The notes under the pieces were generated by a model. It was not told where the DNA came from. It worked only from the letters and a program-made list of their open reading frames with translations, and made no database searches. A stretch of DNA of 64,000 nucleotides from Ashinkailepas kermadecensis (taxonomy: Eukaryota > Arthropoda > Thecostraca > Neolepadidae), in NCBI GenBank assembly GCA_034440615.1, contig JAOTOM010004955.1, forward strand, positions 172,001-236,000, given 5' to 3'. Below are positions 35,880 through 47,884 of the stretch, piece after piece. Both the position numbers and the translations under genes were made by a program. The stretch's first letter is position 1, and each line of letters opens with the position of its first letter.

Positions 35880-37495
35880 TTCGAAAACCCCGATGTTAAC
35901 TTAGTGCCCGGTCTTTTTGTTCCTTTTTAGGACCATTTTGTTTGTTTTTGTACGGTCCCCAGCCTGTTTTTGAGGCCTTCATGCGGTCTCATGGTACCGG
36001 TTTGCTTTCAGGGCCACCGGTGACGTTTGTAGAGCTCTTGTGTGTTTATTTCGGGCTGCAACGCATGTTTCAAGGACCTGCCGCCTATTGCCAGACTCTG
36101 TGCGCCTTGGAGGGCCCGGTGCAGTTTCGACCTCCCCTTGTGCTCTTAGTATCCCACTGTGTTCATTTGTGACCCTTGACGCACATTTGTGAAGACCCAG
36201 CACGACTTTGATGTCTCCGGTGCGATTTATTGGGGTCCCGGCGCGACTTCTCGTGCTTAGGTGCGTGATTCCATTGACCCCACGCCAGTTTTCTGGACTC
36301 AACGCGATTTTTGGGGACCATGTCTGAATTTGTTACGTCCAGAGCGATTTTCCTCGCTCGGACATTTATTTTGTGGAATCCCTCTATACTTGGAAGGCTC
36401 TGGCTTGACTTTGTCCGGTCCCGTTGCAATTTTTGGGGCTACGCTGTGGTTATTTCAGACACCCGATGCCAAGTTTTGGGAGCCCCGAAGGGAATTCTTT
36501 GGAAGCCCAGACTCAAATTTTGAGGAATACCTACGATAAATTTGTGTCCCGAGCGCGATATTTGAGGAGCCCGGTGCGAGTTCGCGGGGTGCGTTGTACT
36601 TAGCTGGGGCCCTAGTGCGATTTTGGTGATCCCCGGTGAAAAATGTTGGGCCCCAGTACGACTTTGTTGGGTCCTGCTGGATAATTTTGAGCCCTCTACG
36701 CAAATTCTGTGGTTCGCCGACGCGAGTTTTTGGAGCCCCAGCGCTATTTCTGGGGTCATTGGCGCTAGTCTTGGGAGCCCTTTGGTATGCTACTACGGCT
36801 GCTCAACAATCTTTTTTAAATTCCGATGGCACCCTTCAGAGTTGAAATCCTCTTCGGATGATTTTCTTTCGGGGCCTGCTCTGAATTTTTCGGTGCTCGG
36901 GTCGATTCGATCGAGTCTCGGTGTGATACTTTGGAACGACGTTTTGGCCTTCAGTGTGATTTTGAAGTGATGCGGCACGACTTTTCTGGGTCCCAGTTCG
37001 ATTTTTTTGGCCCCGGCGTTATTTGTTGGGATCCCTAGCGCGAGCTTTAGCGGCCTCGACAGGCTTTTAGGGACCCAACACGTTTTGGGGCCTTTGGTAC
37101 GATTGATGGGGCACCAGAGTGGTTTTTCATGTAAGGATTGTTTTTTTTTCCGATCCAGCATGGGTTTCAGGAGCCCAGGTCAGACTTTTTTGATGGCCCC
37201 AGCGTGGTTTTCAGGGGCATCGGCTCGACTTTTTGGGGGCCCAGCAGTATTTCCAGTGATCCCTGTTCCACTTTTTGGTGCCCCCGAGCGTCATTTTATG
37301 GGCCCCAGAATTATTTTGAGGGGCCCAATGTGATTTTCAGCAGCCTCGGTGCGATTTTGGGCCCGGGCAACATTTCCAGGGATTTTTTTGTGGGCAACAT
37401 GTGCGATTTTTTGGGGCCTTCAATGTTATTTTTTTCAAGGGTCCCGGTGCGATTTTGTATGGACCCGGCGGGATTTTTATGGGGCCCGGCGCAAT
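35880..37495. repeat. Highly degenerate minisatellite, period about 20-21 bp
   Basis: A CCCCGGTGCGATTTTTGGGG-like unit recurs for about 1.6 kb. Its landmarks (GYGCGAYTT, TTTGGGG, CCCC) keep a step of 20-21 bp at, for example, 36220, 36241, 36261, 36282 and 36302, but each unit is different. The open frames across it are chance. Confidence 0.75.
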
Positions 37496-37508
37496 GATTA
37501 CTCGCCAC

Positions 37509-37702
37509 CAGATGCGCAGCCAAGGGGAGCGGGCCCCTCCCCCTTACCACCCAAAATATACAAGATCATACGATATATGTTCAGGTAGTTACCATGCATA
37601 CCCTACATTTTTCATGCGCATCGCGCACCGGAAGCTTTCTCTGTTTCATCACATTTCTTGGGTCGCCCCTACCCCCTTAGTACAATCCAGGCTGCGCCAC
37701 TG
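37509..37702. mobile_element. Short hAT-like nonautonomous element (194 bp)
   Basis: The left end CAGATGCGCAGCCAAGG and the right end, read inward, CAGTGGCGCAGCCTGG form imperfect terminal inverted repeats. An 8-bp duplication flanks it: CTCGCCAC at 37501-37508 and CTCGTCAC at 37703-37710 (7 of 8). CAG..GCG termini with 8-bp duplications are the hAT signature. No transposase inside. Confidence 0.68.
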
Positions 37703-38154
37703 CTCGTCACGTAGGCTCATGGATAGCAAATGGGACACACGAAATAACGCTCTTGAAGGGCACTCATTTTTTCCTTCAGAACGCGGTGCTTGTTCATCAC
37801 CGCCTCACTACCGCGTCTACTATTGAGCATACTGCCATATTGGGCTGATTATGTATGAGAACGAAATCCCACCAGGTGAAAATTCCCTAGAGGAGGTCCT
37901 GCCTGGCTCTCCGTCTGTCTCACGCGTGTGCCACAATTGCACGAATTTCCCCGCTGTCGGCAGTGTGGCCGGGTAACTGCGCTGGTATCCTGTTCCGCTG
38001 TACTCGGAGACTGCACGCCAGAAAGGCCAGTAGCACCGCGATGGCAGATCCGTCCATGCTCGCGCCGTCAGCCGTTATTTTTGGGTCCGCGGCCGGTTCA
38101 GGACCGGTTTTTTTTTCTTCACGGTTGTCCTCCGGTCCGACTCGTTTGGTGGCG

Positions 38155-39310
38155 GACAGCTGGTGCAGAGGTGGTGGTGGTGCAGAGGTGGTGGTGGTGG
38201 TGCAGAGGTGGTGGTGGTGGTGCAGAGGTGGTAGTGGTGCAGAGGTGGTAGTGGTGCAGAGGTGGTAGTGGTGCAGAGGTGGTAGTGGTGCAGAGGTGGT
38301 GGTGGTGCAGAGGTGGTAATGGTGGTGCAGAGGTGGTGGTGGTGGTGGTGCAGAGGTAGTAGTGGTGCAGATATGGTGGTGATGATGCAGATGTGGTAGT
38401 GGTGCAGAGGTGGTGGTGGTGCAGAGGTGGTGGTGGTGCAGAGGTGGTAGTGGTGCAGAGATGGTGGTGGTGGTGGTGCAGAGGTAGTAGTGGTGCAGAT
38501 ATGGTGGTGGTGATGCAGAGGTGGTAGTGGTGCAGAGGTGGTAGTGGTACAGAGATGGTGGTGGTGGTGCAGAGGTGGTGGTGGTGCAGAGGTGGTAGTG
38601 GTGCAGAGATGGTGGTGGTGGTGGTGCAGAGGTGGTAATGGTGCAGATGTGGTGGTGCTGCAGAGGTGGTGGTGGTGCAGAGGTGGTGGTGGTGCAGAGG
38701 TAATAGTGGTGCAGTGGTGGTAGTAGTGTAGAGGTGGTAGTGGTGCAGATGTGGTGGTGGTGCAGAGGTGGTAGTGGTGCAGAGGTGGTAGTGGTGCAGA
38801 GGTGGTAGTGGTACAGATGTGGTAGTGGTACAGAGGTGGTGGTGGTGCAGAGGTGGCAGTGGTGTAGGAGTGGTAGTGGTGCAGAGGTGGTAGTGGTGCA
38901 TATGTGGTAGTGGTGCAGAGGTGGTAGTGGTGCAGATGTGGTAGTGGTGCAGGGGTGGTAGTGCTACAGAGGTGGTAGTGGTGCATATGTGGTAGTGGTG
39001 AAGAGGTGGTAGTACTGCAGAGGTGGTAGTGGTGCAGAGGTGGTAGTGGTGCAGAGGTGGTAGTGGTGCAGGGGTGGTAGTGGTGCATATGTGGTAGTGG
39101 TGCAGAGGTGGTAGTGGTGCAGATGTGGTGGTAGTGCAGAGGTGGTAGTGCTGCAGAGGTGGTAGTGGTGCAGAGGTGGTAGTGGTGCAGAGGTGGTAGT
39201 GGTGCAGATGTGGTAGTGGTAAAGAGGTGGTAGTGTTGCAGATGTGGTAGTGGTGCAGAGGTGGTAGTGCTGCAGAGGTGGTGGTGGTGGTGCAGAGGTG
39301 GTGATGGTGT
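38155..39310. repeat. 17-bp minisatellite (AGGTGGTAGTGGTGCAG), about 65 copies
   Basis: GGT-rich unit with GTGGTGGTG expansions in the left third, which also has ATGGTGGTGGTGGTG variants. No stop in the minus frames, so a 412-codon His/Thr-rich frame with a 17-residue period results; rejected as a gene. Confidence 0.96.
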
Positions 39311-39319
39311 CATTGGCGG

Positions 39320-39860
39320 CCCCGCACACAGCCAGGGGCGCAGCCAGCCTGTTGCTCAGCATGAGGCACATATTTTCGAAAGCACGCCAGCTAGATGTAT
39401 GCCCCAAAACACGAAAATCACGGAGTTTGATGCTGCACAACCCTTGCAAGCTACGGAACGATGGTAGACTTTTGGACATGCAATGACGAGCATAAAATAA
39501 CGCACATTGAGAGATAGCAGCAGAAAGGGGAGGAAGATGGTCCCTACCCCGGGAGGGGCTCCTCGCAACATATGGAACCAGATCCTGGAAGGGGACCTCA
39601 ACCACCGACCTCCGAGCTAGTCGGCGACTCGACGTCTGGGCTACAGATGGAGGTCCCTATCAGAGGTAGGGGATCCTACGGAAGCCACTCTTGGAAGTGG
39701 CTTTCAGTGCAGAGAAGTACACTCCTACGGAAGTGCACTTCTCGTGCTCAAAAATTGGACTTGAGAGTCTCTATGCTCCTGAAATGCAGATTACTATTTT
39801 TTCTTGCCCTAAATTTTCAGTTCAATATCGGAGAGCTGAATGAGTGCCATTGCTGGCTTC
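39320..39860. other. No gene seen; paired hairpins
   Basis: Contains a hAT-like motif CAGGGGCGCAGCCAGCC at about 39333, of which no second end was found, and two adjacent inverted repeats at 39681-39743. Confidence 0.4.
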
Positions 39861-39864
39861 TTGG

Positions 39865-39985
39865 CAGATGTGGCAAATGCGGTGGGTGTGGTAGATGTGG
39901 TAAGTGTGGTAGATGTGGCAGGTGTGGCAGATGCGGTAGTTGTGGCAGATGTGGCGGGTGCGGCAGGTGCGGCAGGTGTGACAGG
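39865..39985. repeat. 9-bp repeat (TGTGGCAGA)n, about 13 copies
   Basis: TGTGGYARR units. In one plus frame it reads (Cys-Gly-Arg/Lys)n, which looks metal-binding but is only the repeat. Confidence 0.93.
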
Positions 39986-39989
39986 TAGT

Positions 39990-40890
39990 GATGACAGTCA
40001 AGTAGTGTGCGTTGTGCGATAATTGTCAGACAACAGAAGGGTGTTGGACCTACCGCACTACACAGTGTCAACGCACGTGGTGTTCACCATCACACCTACA
40101 GTCGCAGATTCCATCTGGCATTTGTGTGGAAATTGCGTTACACTTCAGGAATTACAACATCCAGCCCTGGTGGTGGTGGGGAGTAAGATGAGGAAATTGT
40201 CAAATGTGCACCGCGCAGACGGTGAACTACAAAACACAACTCTAGAGTGGGATATAATGAGTTCGTGATGGGGGTATGATGGGGGTTGGCTGCGACAACA
40301 TGGCTGATGGGTGTCATGCTGCTATAGGAGGCGTATATGAAACATGTGCCACGCTCATTGCATGCTCGTCACAGGGATCATCCACACGCTGATATCAGAG
40401 AGCATGCAGACAGAGCTGGATTAATGTTTTGAAGTCTTGGAGTTGAAGAGGAAAATGTCGGACCATCACATTCGGAGAGGATAATTTTCGTTCTATTCCT
40501 GACATGAGAAACTTTTGTTTGTACTTTCCATTCAGTGTCTTGCATTTCAATCAAAGTATGAAGTAGCTTCAAACAGCACCATTAAATCGTTCGGCAAGAA
40601 GGGGAAAAAAGGCTTACTGGAGAGGATGCTTCGGATGGCAACAGGTTTGTCTTCTTAAGCCTGTACGCAAGTGATATTGTCTACACATAGGAAAATATTG
40701 TTTGCACATACAAGGAAATATTTTGGAACGTAGCGCCAATAGCTATTTTCGGACAAAGGTTGTTTGCATCCAGAGTCAATTGCTGGATTTAAGTATATTG
40801 CCTGTGTCGATGCCAGGCACACACAATTACTACAGCCCATCCAAAATAATAAGTCGCCCTGTCTAATCTGCATATCTGACGTCCTTAAAC
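39990..40890. other. No gene seen
   Basis: Unique-looking sequence with no frame above 85 codons and no family resemblance. Confidence 0.4.
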
Positions 40891-40904
40891 GATCACAAGT
40901 CACT

Positions 40905-40999
40905 GGTTGGTTGGTTGGTTATTGGTTTTACGACACGTCGACCGTTGAGTCATATAGCGTCGCCAATCTCTCACGCCGATTGGTCGCGGGCGAAGAGTT
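40905..40999 (-). mobile_element. 5'-truncated SINE, 11-bp imperfect target duplication
   Basis: Only the shared body and the (AACC) tail are present, on plus GGTTGGTTGGTTATTGG, ACGACACGTCGACCGTTGAG and CGTCGCCAATCTCTCACGCC. CACAAGTCACT (40894-40904) and CACAAGACACT (41000-41010) flank it with one mismatch, so truncation occurred at integration. Confidence 0.8.
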
Positions 41000-41096
41000 C
41001 ACAAGACACTGTCATTATCAAAAGACATCTTCGTTACCGTGTAGATGCCAATTAACTGTGCGTGTGGCTTCAGTTGTTACTATATATATGCACATA

Positions 41097-41228
<132 letters not shown>

Positions 41229-41229
41229 G

Positions 41230-41990
41230 GAATGCCTCAGCATACGGCTCTTCCAAAATGGTACCATTCTTCTAACTAATACTTGGGACTATATTAGCTT
41301 AAGCTTGCTAACATTGCGCTAAGAACATTAAAAGAACGAATACTAGATAATTACACAAAATCACATGACTCCATGGCCGGGCACAGACGGATCGTTATCA
41401 GAACGATCATTATCAGGTTGTTTCATGCGGCGATTATTCACGCGCGGTACGAACGCCACTTCATTCCTGAGCCGTGACAAAACAGGATCGTCCGTGGAAC
41501 CCCCGGGATCGCTGCATAAATATCGCAAAATTCATGGGACAAACCAGTGCAAACCTTCAAAGATTCATGTGCGCGGCTGCGAAGACGGGAAAAAGGTCCG
41601 CTATTGCATCTGGCATTGTCAGGGCCGCGTCTGGCATCCTCAGAGCCTCAGCGCTGCACCGACAAGAGGCCAAATCCAAATCCGCAACATCGTACACGCA
41701 CCAGTAGAAGACGGAGGAGAGCTCAGTCTGTCTTCTAACAGAAGGGTGCATTCTGATGATGAAATCAGGATTTGTCTGTGAATGTCGGTCTATTGTCAGG
41801 CTTGCGCTCCATTCCTTTCGACTTCGCAGAGGACCTGGAAGGCCAGGGAGTATGTTTCACATATATGTTTCACGCACTGGGTGTTTCACGAGGCGACGTG
41901 GCTCTCCGTGAGTTGCCGGCACATTTTCCCAGCAGCTGATAGCCGTCCTGTCACAGCGCCAGCCGTTCGTCATTCATCAGATGACCTCGG
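41230..41990. other. No gene seen
   Basis: Overlapping frames up to 138 codons on plus (41365-41781) have no domain I recognise and no repeat structure. GATCGTTATCAGAACGATCATTATCAG near 41389 is a short direct repeat. Confidence 0.35.
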
Positions 41991-41996
41991 TCAGAC

Positions 41997-42180
41997 TTGG
42001 AGAGGAAACTCGGATGCTGCGGCCGAGCCCGGCGATGCCGCGACGATCCGCCCCGGAGAGGCAGCTCAGATGCTGCGGCGGAGCGCGGCCACGGCGCGAC
42101 GATCAGCCCCGGAGAGGAAGCTCAGATGCTGCGGCGGAGCGCGGCCGAGCCCGGCCACGGCGCGACGATCCTCCCGGCAC
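41997..42180. repeat. GC-rich minisatellite of about 57 bp, about 3 copies
   Basis: CGGAGAGGCAGCTCAGATGC then TGCGGCGGAGCGCGGCC and ACGGCGCGACGATC recur with indels. A GGCACATTTTCCCAGCAGCT duplicate is shared between 41918 and 42489, outside the array. Confidence 0.85.
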
Positions 42181-42344
42181 GCGACGGCCGGCCGCTGAAA
42201 TATGAGCCTGTTTACGGCCGACACCCCGCGTGCGGCCACCCGCACTGAAAGGCGCCGCCACCGCCGAGGTGGCGATAATGCTGTCTAATGGCATTCTGAG
42301 CCGAGGCTATTGATCCTGGTGCACTGGATAGCGCCGCGTGTCGA

Positions 42345-42425
42345 CAGTGCGACAGTGCGACAGTCGCCGGCCGCCCCGCAGTCGTGTGCGATAGTCGGCG
42401 GCCGCCCCGCAGTCGTGGCCGCCGA
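42345..42425. repeat. GCGACAGT and GGCCGCCCCGCAGTCGTG repeats
   Basis: GTGCGACAGT occurs three times, then GGCCGCCCCGCAGTCGTG twice, 40 bp apart. Confidence 0.8.
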
Positions 42426-42429
42426 CTTA

Positions 42430-43200
42430 CACCGCGACCGAGTTAGCGGCAGAACAATGGTGGAAACGAGCCGCGCACCTCGGCTGGCGGCACATTTTCC
42501 CAGCAGCTGATAGCCGTGGACAGCGCTGCTCCTCGGTGATTCATGTGGATCCCGCCATGGAAGGTGCTCTCGAGTGACTGGAAAACTAGAGACGCCGAGC
42601 AAAGGCTGCGCGAAAGGAATCCGTGAAGCGTGTGCGATATGCGTGCTGCGCAAGTATGCAAGTCCTTGCTGTTCACTAGCGATCATGCTGGCCTCGGTTC
42701 AAGAATGTTCACAGGCGGACTGCAAGGGGGTAATTTAGTGGAAATATGTTGGAAAAGTGCCCATAAAAATACATCAAAGGCATGCGCATTCCAAGATATA
42801 TGCGTGTCATAAATTTCAAGATGCTATTATGATAAGTGGTGTCGGAATAAATTGATGTGGCTGCATTAATTTACATGAATTGATGCTACTATTCCATAAC
42901 TAATCTTCCATTACGATCGATAACCATGGAGGCGTTTTCCCAAACGTGAAATCGGTCTAGTTACCTTCACGAGCCGGGCGTAAATACAATCCGCAACATC
43001 AAGTGTAATTTTTTGGACCTTGCTACGGAATAGGTAGGGCCGTCCAAACGCAGTTTGCGCCACACAAAGCCGCGTTTCTTAACGAGGAAATACGCTAATC
43101 AAACGACTGAAACATTGCGTAAGACCAGCATCATGAGAGCATCGCAATGGTTCATATATGAGCATAGTCAGCAACACAGCAATTGTTGATTTGCTGTGCT
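42430..43200. other. No gene seen
   Basis: Unique-looking sequence. The 133-codon minus frame at 42285-42686 has no recognisable motif. Confidence 0.35.
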
Positions 43201-43235
43201 AAACACGGCGTCGAGAAGCAGAGCCGTTCGGTGAG

Positions 43236-43292
43236 CCGAGTATCGTCAGAGTATCGTCCGAGTATCGTCGAGTATCGCCGAGTATCGTCAGA
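43236..43292. repeat. GAGTATCGTC decamer repeat, 5 copies
   Basis: GAGTATCGTC/GAGTATCGCC with spacing of 10 to 14 bp, shortly before the large 31-bp array. Confidence 0.9.
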
Positions 43293-43542
43293 GGGCTCAG
43301 TAGGTGCGCACAATCGGAGGCGCTCGCTGGCGGCGGTCGATTGTTTCCCAGCCACGCCGGTTCTGACGACCGAACCGCAGACGGGTCGACGGCGGCTGAC
43401 CCGGACGCCCCCGGCTGTTTGCCCATCCGCAGCCGTCTGTTTATGCCCAACGGTCGGCGGTCGGGTCGGCAAAAACTGCACACGACCGGGCCGGGTCTGG
43501 CCGTGCAACGGCCGCGGCCGCTACAGCAGCACCGCACGGCAG

Positions 43543-46500
43543 ACAGCCGGCGTTAGGTCACCACATACGGCAGACAGCCGGCGTCACGTCACCACACACG
43601 GCAGACAGCCGGCGTCACGTCACCACACACGGCAGACAGCCGGCGTCACGTCACCACACACAGCAGACAGCCGGCGTCACGTCACCACACACGGCAGACA
43701 GCCACCAGCGTCACGTCACCACACACGGCAGACAGTCGACGTCACGTCACCACACACGGCAGACAGCCGGCGTCACGTCACCACACACGGCAGACAGCCG
43801 GCGTCACGTCACCACACACGGCAGACAGCCGGCGTCACGTCACCACACACAGCAGACAGCCGGCGTCACGTCACCACCACGGCAGACAGCCACCAGCGTC
43901 ACGTCACCACACACGGCAGACAGCCGTCGTCAGGTCACCACACACGGCAGACAGCCGGCGTCACGTCACCACACACGGCAGACAGACGACGTCAGGTCAC
44001 CACACACCGCAGACAGCTGGCGTCACGTCACCACACACGGCAGACAGCCAGCGTCACGTCACCACACACGGCAGACAGCCGTCGTCAGGTCACCACACAC
44101 GGCAGACAGCCGGCGTCACGTCACCACACACGGCAGACAGCCGGCGTCACGTCACCACACACGGCAGACAGCCGGCGTCGTCACGTCACCACACACGGCA
44201 GACAACCGGCGTCACGTCACCACACACGGCAGACACCGGCGTCACGTCACCACACACGGCAGACAGCCGGCGTCACGTCACCACACACGGCAGACAGCCG
44301 GCGTCACGTCACCACACACGGCAGACAGCCGCGTCACGTCACCACACACGGAAGACAGCGGCGTCACGTCACCACACACGGCAGACAGCCGGCGTCACGT
44401 CACCACACACGGCAGACAGCCGGCGTCACGTCACCACACACGGCAGACAGACGACGTCACGTCACCACACACGGCAGACAGCCGGCGTCACGTCACCACA
44501 CACGGCAGACAGCCGGCGTCACGTCACCACACACGGCAGACAGCCGGCGTCACGTCACCACACACGGCAGACAGCCGGCGTCACGTCACCACACACGGCA
44601 GACAGCCGGCGTCACGTCACCACGCACGGCAGACAGCCGGCGTCACGTCACCACACACGGCAGACAGCCAGCGTCACGTCACCACACACGGCAGACAGCC
44701 GGCGTCACGTCACCACACACGGCAGACAGCCGGCGTCACGTCACCACACACGGCAGACAGCCGGCGTCACGTCACCACACACGGCAGACAGTCGACGTCA
44801 CGTCACCACACACGTCAGACAGCCACCGGCGTCACGTCACCACACACGGCAGACAGCCACCAGCGTCACGTCACCACACACGGAAGACAGACGACGTCAC
44901 GTCACCACACACGGCAGACAGACGACGTCAGGTCACCACACACCGCAGACAGCCGGCGTCACGTCACCACACACGGAAGACAGACGACGTCACGTCACCA
45001 CACACGACAGACAGACGACGTCAGGTCACCACACACCGCAGACAGCCGGCGTCACGTCACCACACACGGCAGACAGCCGGCGTCACGTCACCACACACGG
45101 CAGACAGCCGGCGTCACGTCACCACACACGGCAGACAGCCAGCGTCACGTCACCACATACGGCAGACAGCCGGCGTCACGTCACCACACACGACAGACAG
45201 CCGGCGCCACGTCACCACATACGGCAGACAGCCGGCGTCACGTCACCACACACGGCAGACAGACGACGTCACGTCACCACACACGGAAGACAGACGACGT
45301 CACGTCACCACACACGGCAGACAGCCTGCGTCACGTCACCACACACGGCAGACAGCCGGCGTCACGTCACCACACACGGCAGACAGCCGGCGTCACGTCA
45401 CCACACACGGCAGACAGCCGGCGTCACGTCACCACACACGGAAGACAGACGACGTCACGTCACCACACACGGCAGACAGCCGGCGTCACGTCACCACACA
45501 CGGCAGACAGCCGGCGCCACGTCACCACACACGGCAGACAGACGACGTCACGTCACCACACACGGCAGACAGCCGGCGTCACGTCACCACACACGGCAGA
45601 CAGCCGGCGTCACGTCACCACACACGGCAGACAGCCGCCAGCGTCACGTCACCACACACGGCAGACAGCCGGCGTCACGTCACCACGCACGGCAGACAGC
45701 CGGCGTCACGTCACCACACACGGCAGACAGCCAGCGTCACGTCACCACACACGGCAGACAGCCGGCGTCACGTCACCACACACGGCAGACAGCCGGCGTC
45801 ACGTCACCACACACGGCAGACAGCCGGCGTCACGTCACCACACACGGCAGACAGTCGACGTCACGTCACCACACACGTCAGACAGCCACCGGCGTCACGT
45901 CACCACACACGGCAGACAGCCACCAGCGTCACGTCACCACACACGGAAGACAGACGACGTCACGTCACCACACACGGCAGACAGACGACGTCAGGTCACC
46001 ACACACCGCAGACAGCCGGCGTCACGTCACCACACACGGAAGACAGACGACGTCACGTCACCACACACGACAGACAGACGACGTCAGGTCACCACACACC
46101 GCAGACAGCCGGCGTCACGTCACCACACACGGCAGACAGCCGGCGTCACGTCACCACACACGGCAGACAGCCAGCGTCACGTCACCACATACGGCAGACA
46201 GCCGGCGTCACGTCACCACACACGACAGACAGCCGGCGCCACGTCACCACATACGGCAGACAGCCGGCGTCACGTCACCACACACGGCAGACAGACGACG
46301 TCACGTCACCACAAACGGCAGACAGCCGGCGTCACGTCACCACACACGGCAGACAGCCGGCGTCACGTCACCACACACGGCAGGCAGTCGACGTCACGTC
46401 ACCACACACGGCAGACAGTCGACGTCACGTCACCACACACGGCAGACAGCCGGCGTCACGTCACCACACACGGCAGACAGCCGGTGTCACGTCACCACAC

Positions 46501-46555
46501 ACGGCAGACAGCCAGCGTCACGTCACCACACACGGCAGACAGCCGGCGTCACGGA
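43543..46555. repeat. 31-bp minisatellite, about 97 copies, with higher-order structure
   Basis: Unit CGGCAGACAGCCGGCGTCAC then GTCACCACACA. Variants include ACAGACGACGTC, ACAGTCGACGTC, ACAGCCACCAGC and AGGTCACCACACACCG. An ordered set of variants at 44700-45250 recurs at 45760-46290. Since 31 bases shift frame every unit and no phase has a stop, a 1145-codon frame runs through it; not a gene. Confidence 0.97.
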
Positions 46556-46846
46556 CGGCGTCACAACACCAGCACAGCAGGCACACCAATGCTACAGAAA
46601 TTCGCCGCCGAACCGAATAGGCGGACGGTACTGTCAGAGGCGGTTTAGGAGAGTGAAATAGTAAAGATCAATCTTCGCTGTGCCATATTAATCCAGGGGC
46701 CATCATATTTCAGAACTAGCTCGATGCGACCAGGTACTCTCAGGACGCCCGAACAGAGATGGTCAATGCCGCAGGTGAAGGCAATACAAAATGGCCGACA
46801 GCCGACGGAATAGGCAGCGGCGTCTGCAAACCAAGAAACTTCACTC

Positions 46847-46847
<1 letters not shown>

Positions 46848-46904
<57 letters not shown>

Positions 46905-46964
46905 CATATCTATATTTATATATAAATATATATATATATATCCATATATAATATATATATAAAT

Positions 46965-47046
<82 letters not shown>
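46848..47046. repeat. (TA)n compound microsatellite
   Basis: TA runs separated by short AAATATA and TCCATATA stretches. Confidence 0.96.
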
Positions 47047-47048
<2 letters not shown>

Positions 47049-47576
47049 CTGTTTTACATGCATTGCTGGTTAAAGGTCACTGCGGCTTTGCTGTTTATTA
47101 GCTTCTTTGCAATGGCTTCGATTTGTCTTATTATGGTTTTGTGTTCGCATTGGTGTTGACTCATAATGGTGCCAAAGCTCATAATGAGTAAAGATATCTG
47201 GCTTAAAGAACGCATAGTTTATGTCCTCCATGTCGACGTTCCGTCATTTCACATGACATCATCAGGAACAAGGGCAGATTGTTAATGAAATCACACAGAT
47301 AATACGTTTAATTTATAGTGAAGGTACAAGAGTCGAAGTCGCGTATATATATAAATCGAATGCGAGTGTCGTCTAGTATGCGTAAGCGTTCACTCGCAAT
47401 AATTATGTTACCACCGTACATATAGATCAGTTCATTTTCCAACACACCGGGAATTGAGCGTGCGAAGCATATTTGGGTGACATCACACAGCAGAAAAATA
47501 ACCACACCGTTGGTCGCTATTCACAAGGCCACGCAAATAAAAGCACTCCCTATTTTGGCTTTAGGGTCACAATCGA

Positions 47577-47880
47577 TCACCTTTGCCCCAGGGGTGATCC
47601 GTCATACAGCGACAGAGTACTTCGCACATTGACCTGCCGGTTAATAGCCGGGTCTCTTTCGCGTATGTATATGGCCTCTAGTATGTGAAGGCGTCTTGGC
47701 TCGTGTGCTCTGTCGATGATAGTGGTATTGTCAACCATTTGTTGTCTCGTGAGGCGTGTGTCGTGGTGTATGTTCGATGTGTTTGTGGGCCTCCGCTCTG
47801 CAAGTGCGTGGTGATTATATATGGCCTCAGACAAACCAGGCTGGAGACAGTCGCCACCACAAGCTTTCCCGGAAAAACCG
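47577..47880 (-). pseudogene. C-terminal GIY-YIG region of a Penelope-like element
   Basis: The minus strand reads AIYNHHALAERRP, DTRLTRQQMVDNTTIIDRAH, EPRRLHILEAIYIRERDPAI and NRQVNVRSTLSLYDG. The Arg-Arg-Leu..Leu-Glu-Ala-x-Tyr-Ile-(x)n-Pro-x-Ile-Asn block is the end of the GIY-YIG nuclease fused to Penelope-like reverse transcriptases (family knowledge). The catalytic GIY and YIG motifs and the polymerase are missing; upstream sequence (47880-48000) is not recognisable. The stop is at 47577. This is an inferred remnant; a stand-alone GIY-YIG protein is the alternative. Confidence 0.68.
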
Positions 47881-47884
47881 AGCA

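Noticed and set aside
35049..37702. One 2.6-kb hAT element using the CAGTTGCGTGCCCAGG end at 35049
   Set aside because: The 8 bases left of 35049 do not match those right of 37702, whereas the end at 37509 has a 7/8 duplication, so the shorter element is preferred.
38075..39313. 412-codon His/Thr-rich frame
   Set aside because: Product of the 17-bp repeat; a 17-residue period is three units in shifting phase.
39333..39600. hAT-like end CAGGGGCGCAGCCAGCC
   Set aside because: No matching inverted end or 8-bp duplication could be located.
39840..39990. Metallothionein-like Cys-Gly-Arg frame
   Set aside because: It is a pure 9-bp repeat. The Cys spacing has no other protein context, start or splice signal.
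43543..46555. CRISPR-like array of short repeats
   Set aside because: The repeats are head-to-tail with no unique spacers, the genome is animal, and there are no cas genes.
43183..46620. 1145-codon open frame
   Set aside because: It is a 31-bp tandem repeat read in three successive phases, none with a stop. The 31-residue period equals three units, so codon phase is not maintained as in a real protein repeat.
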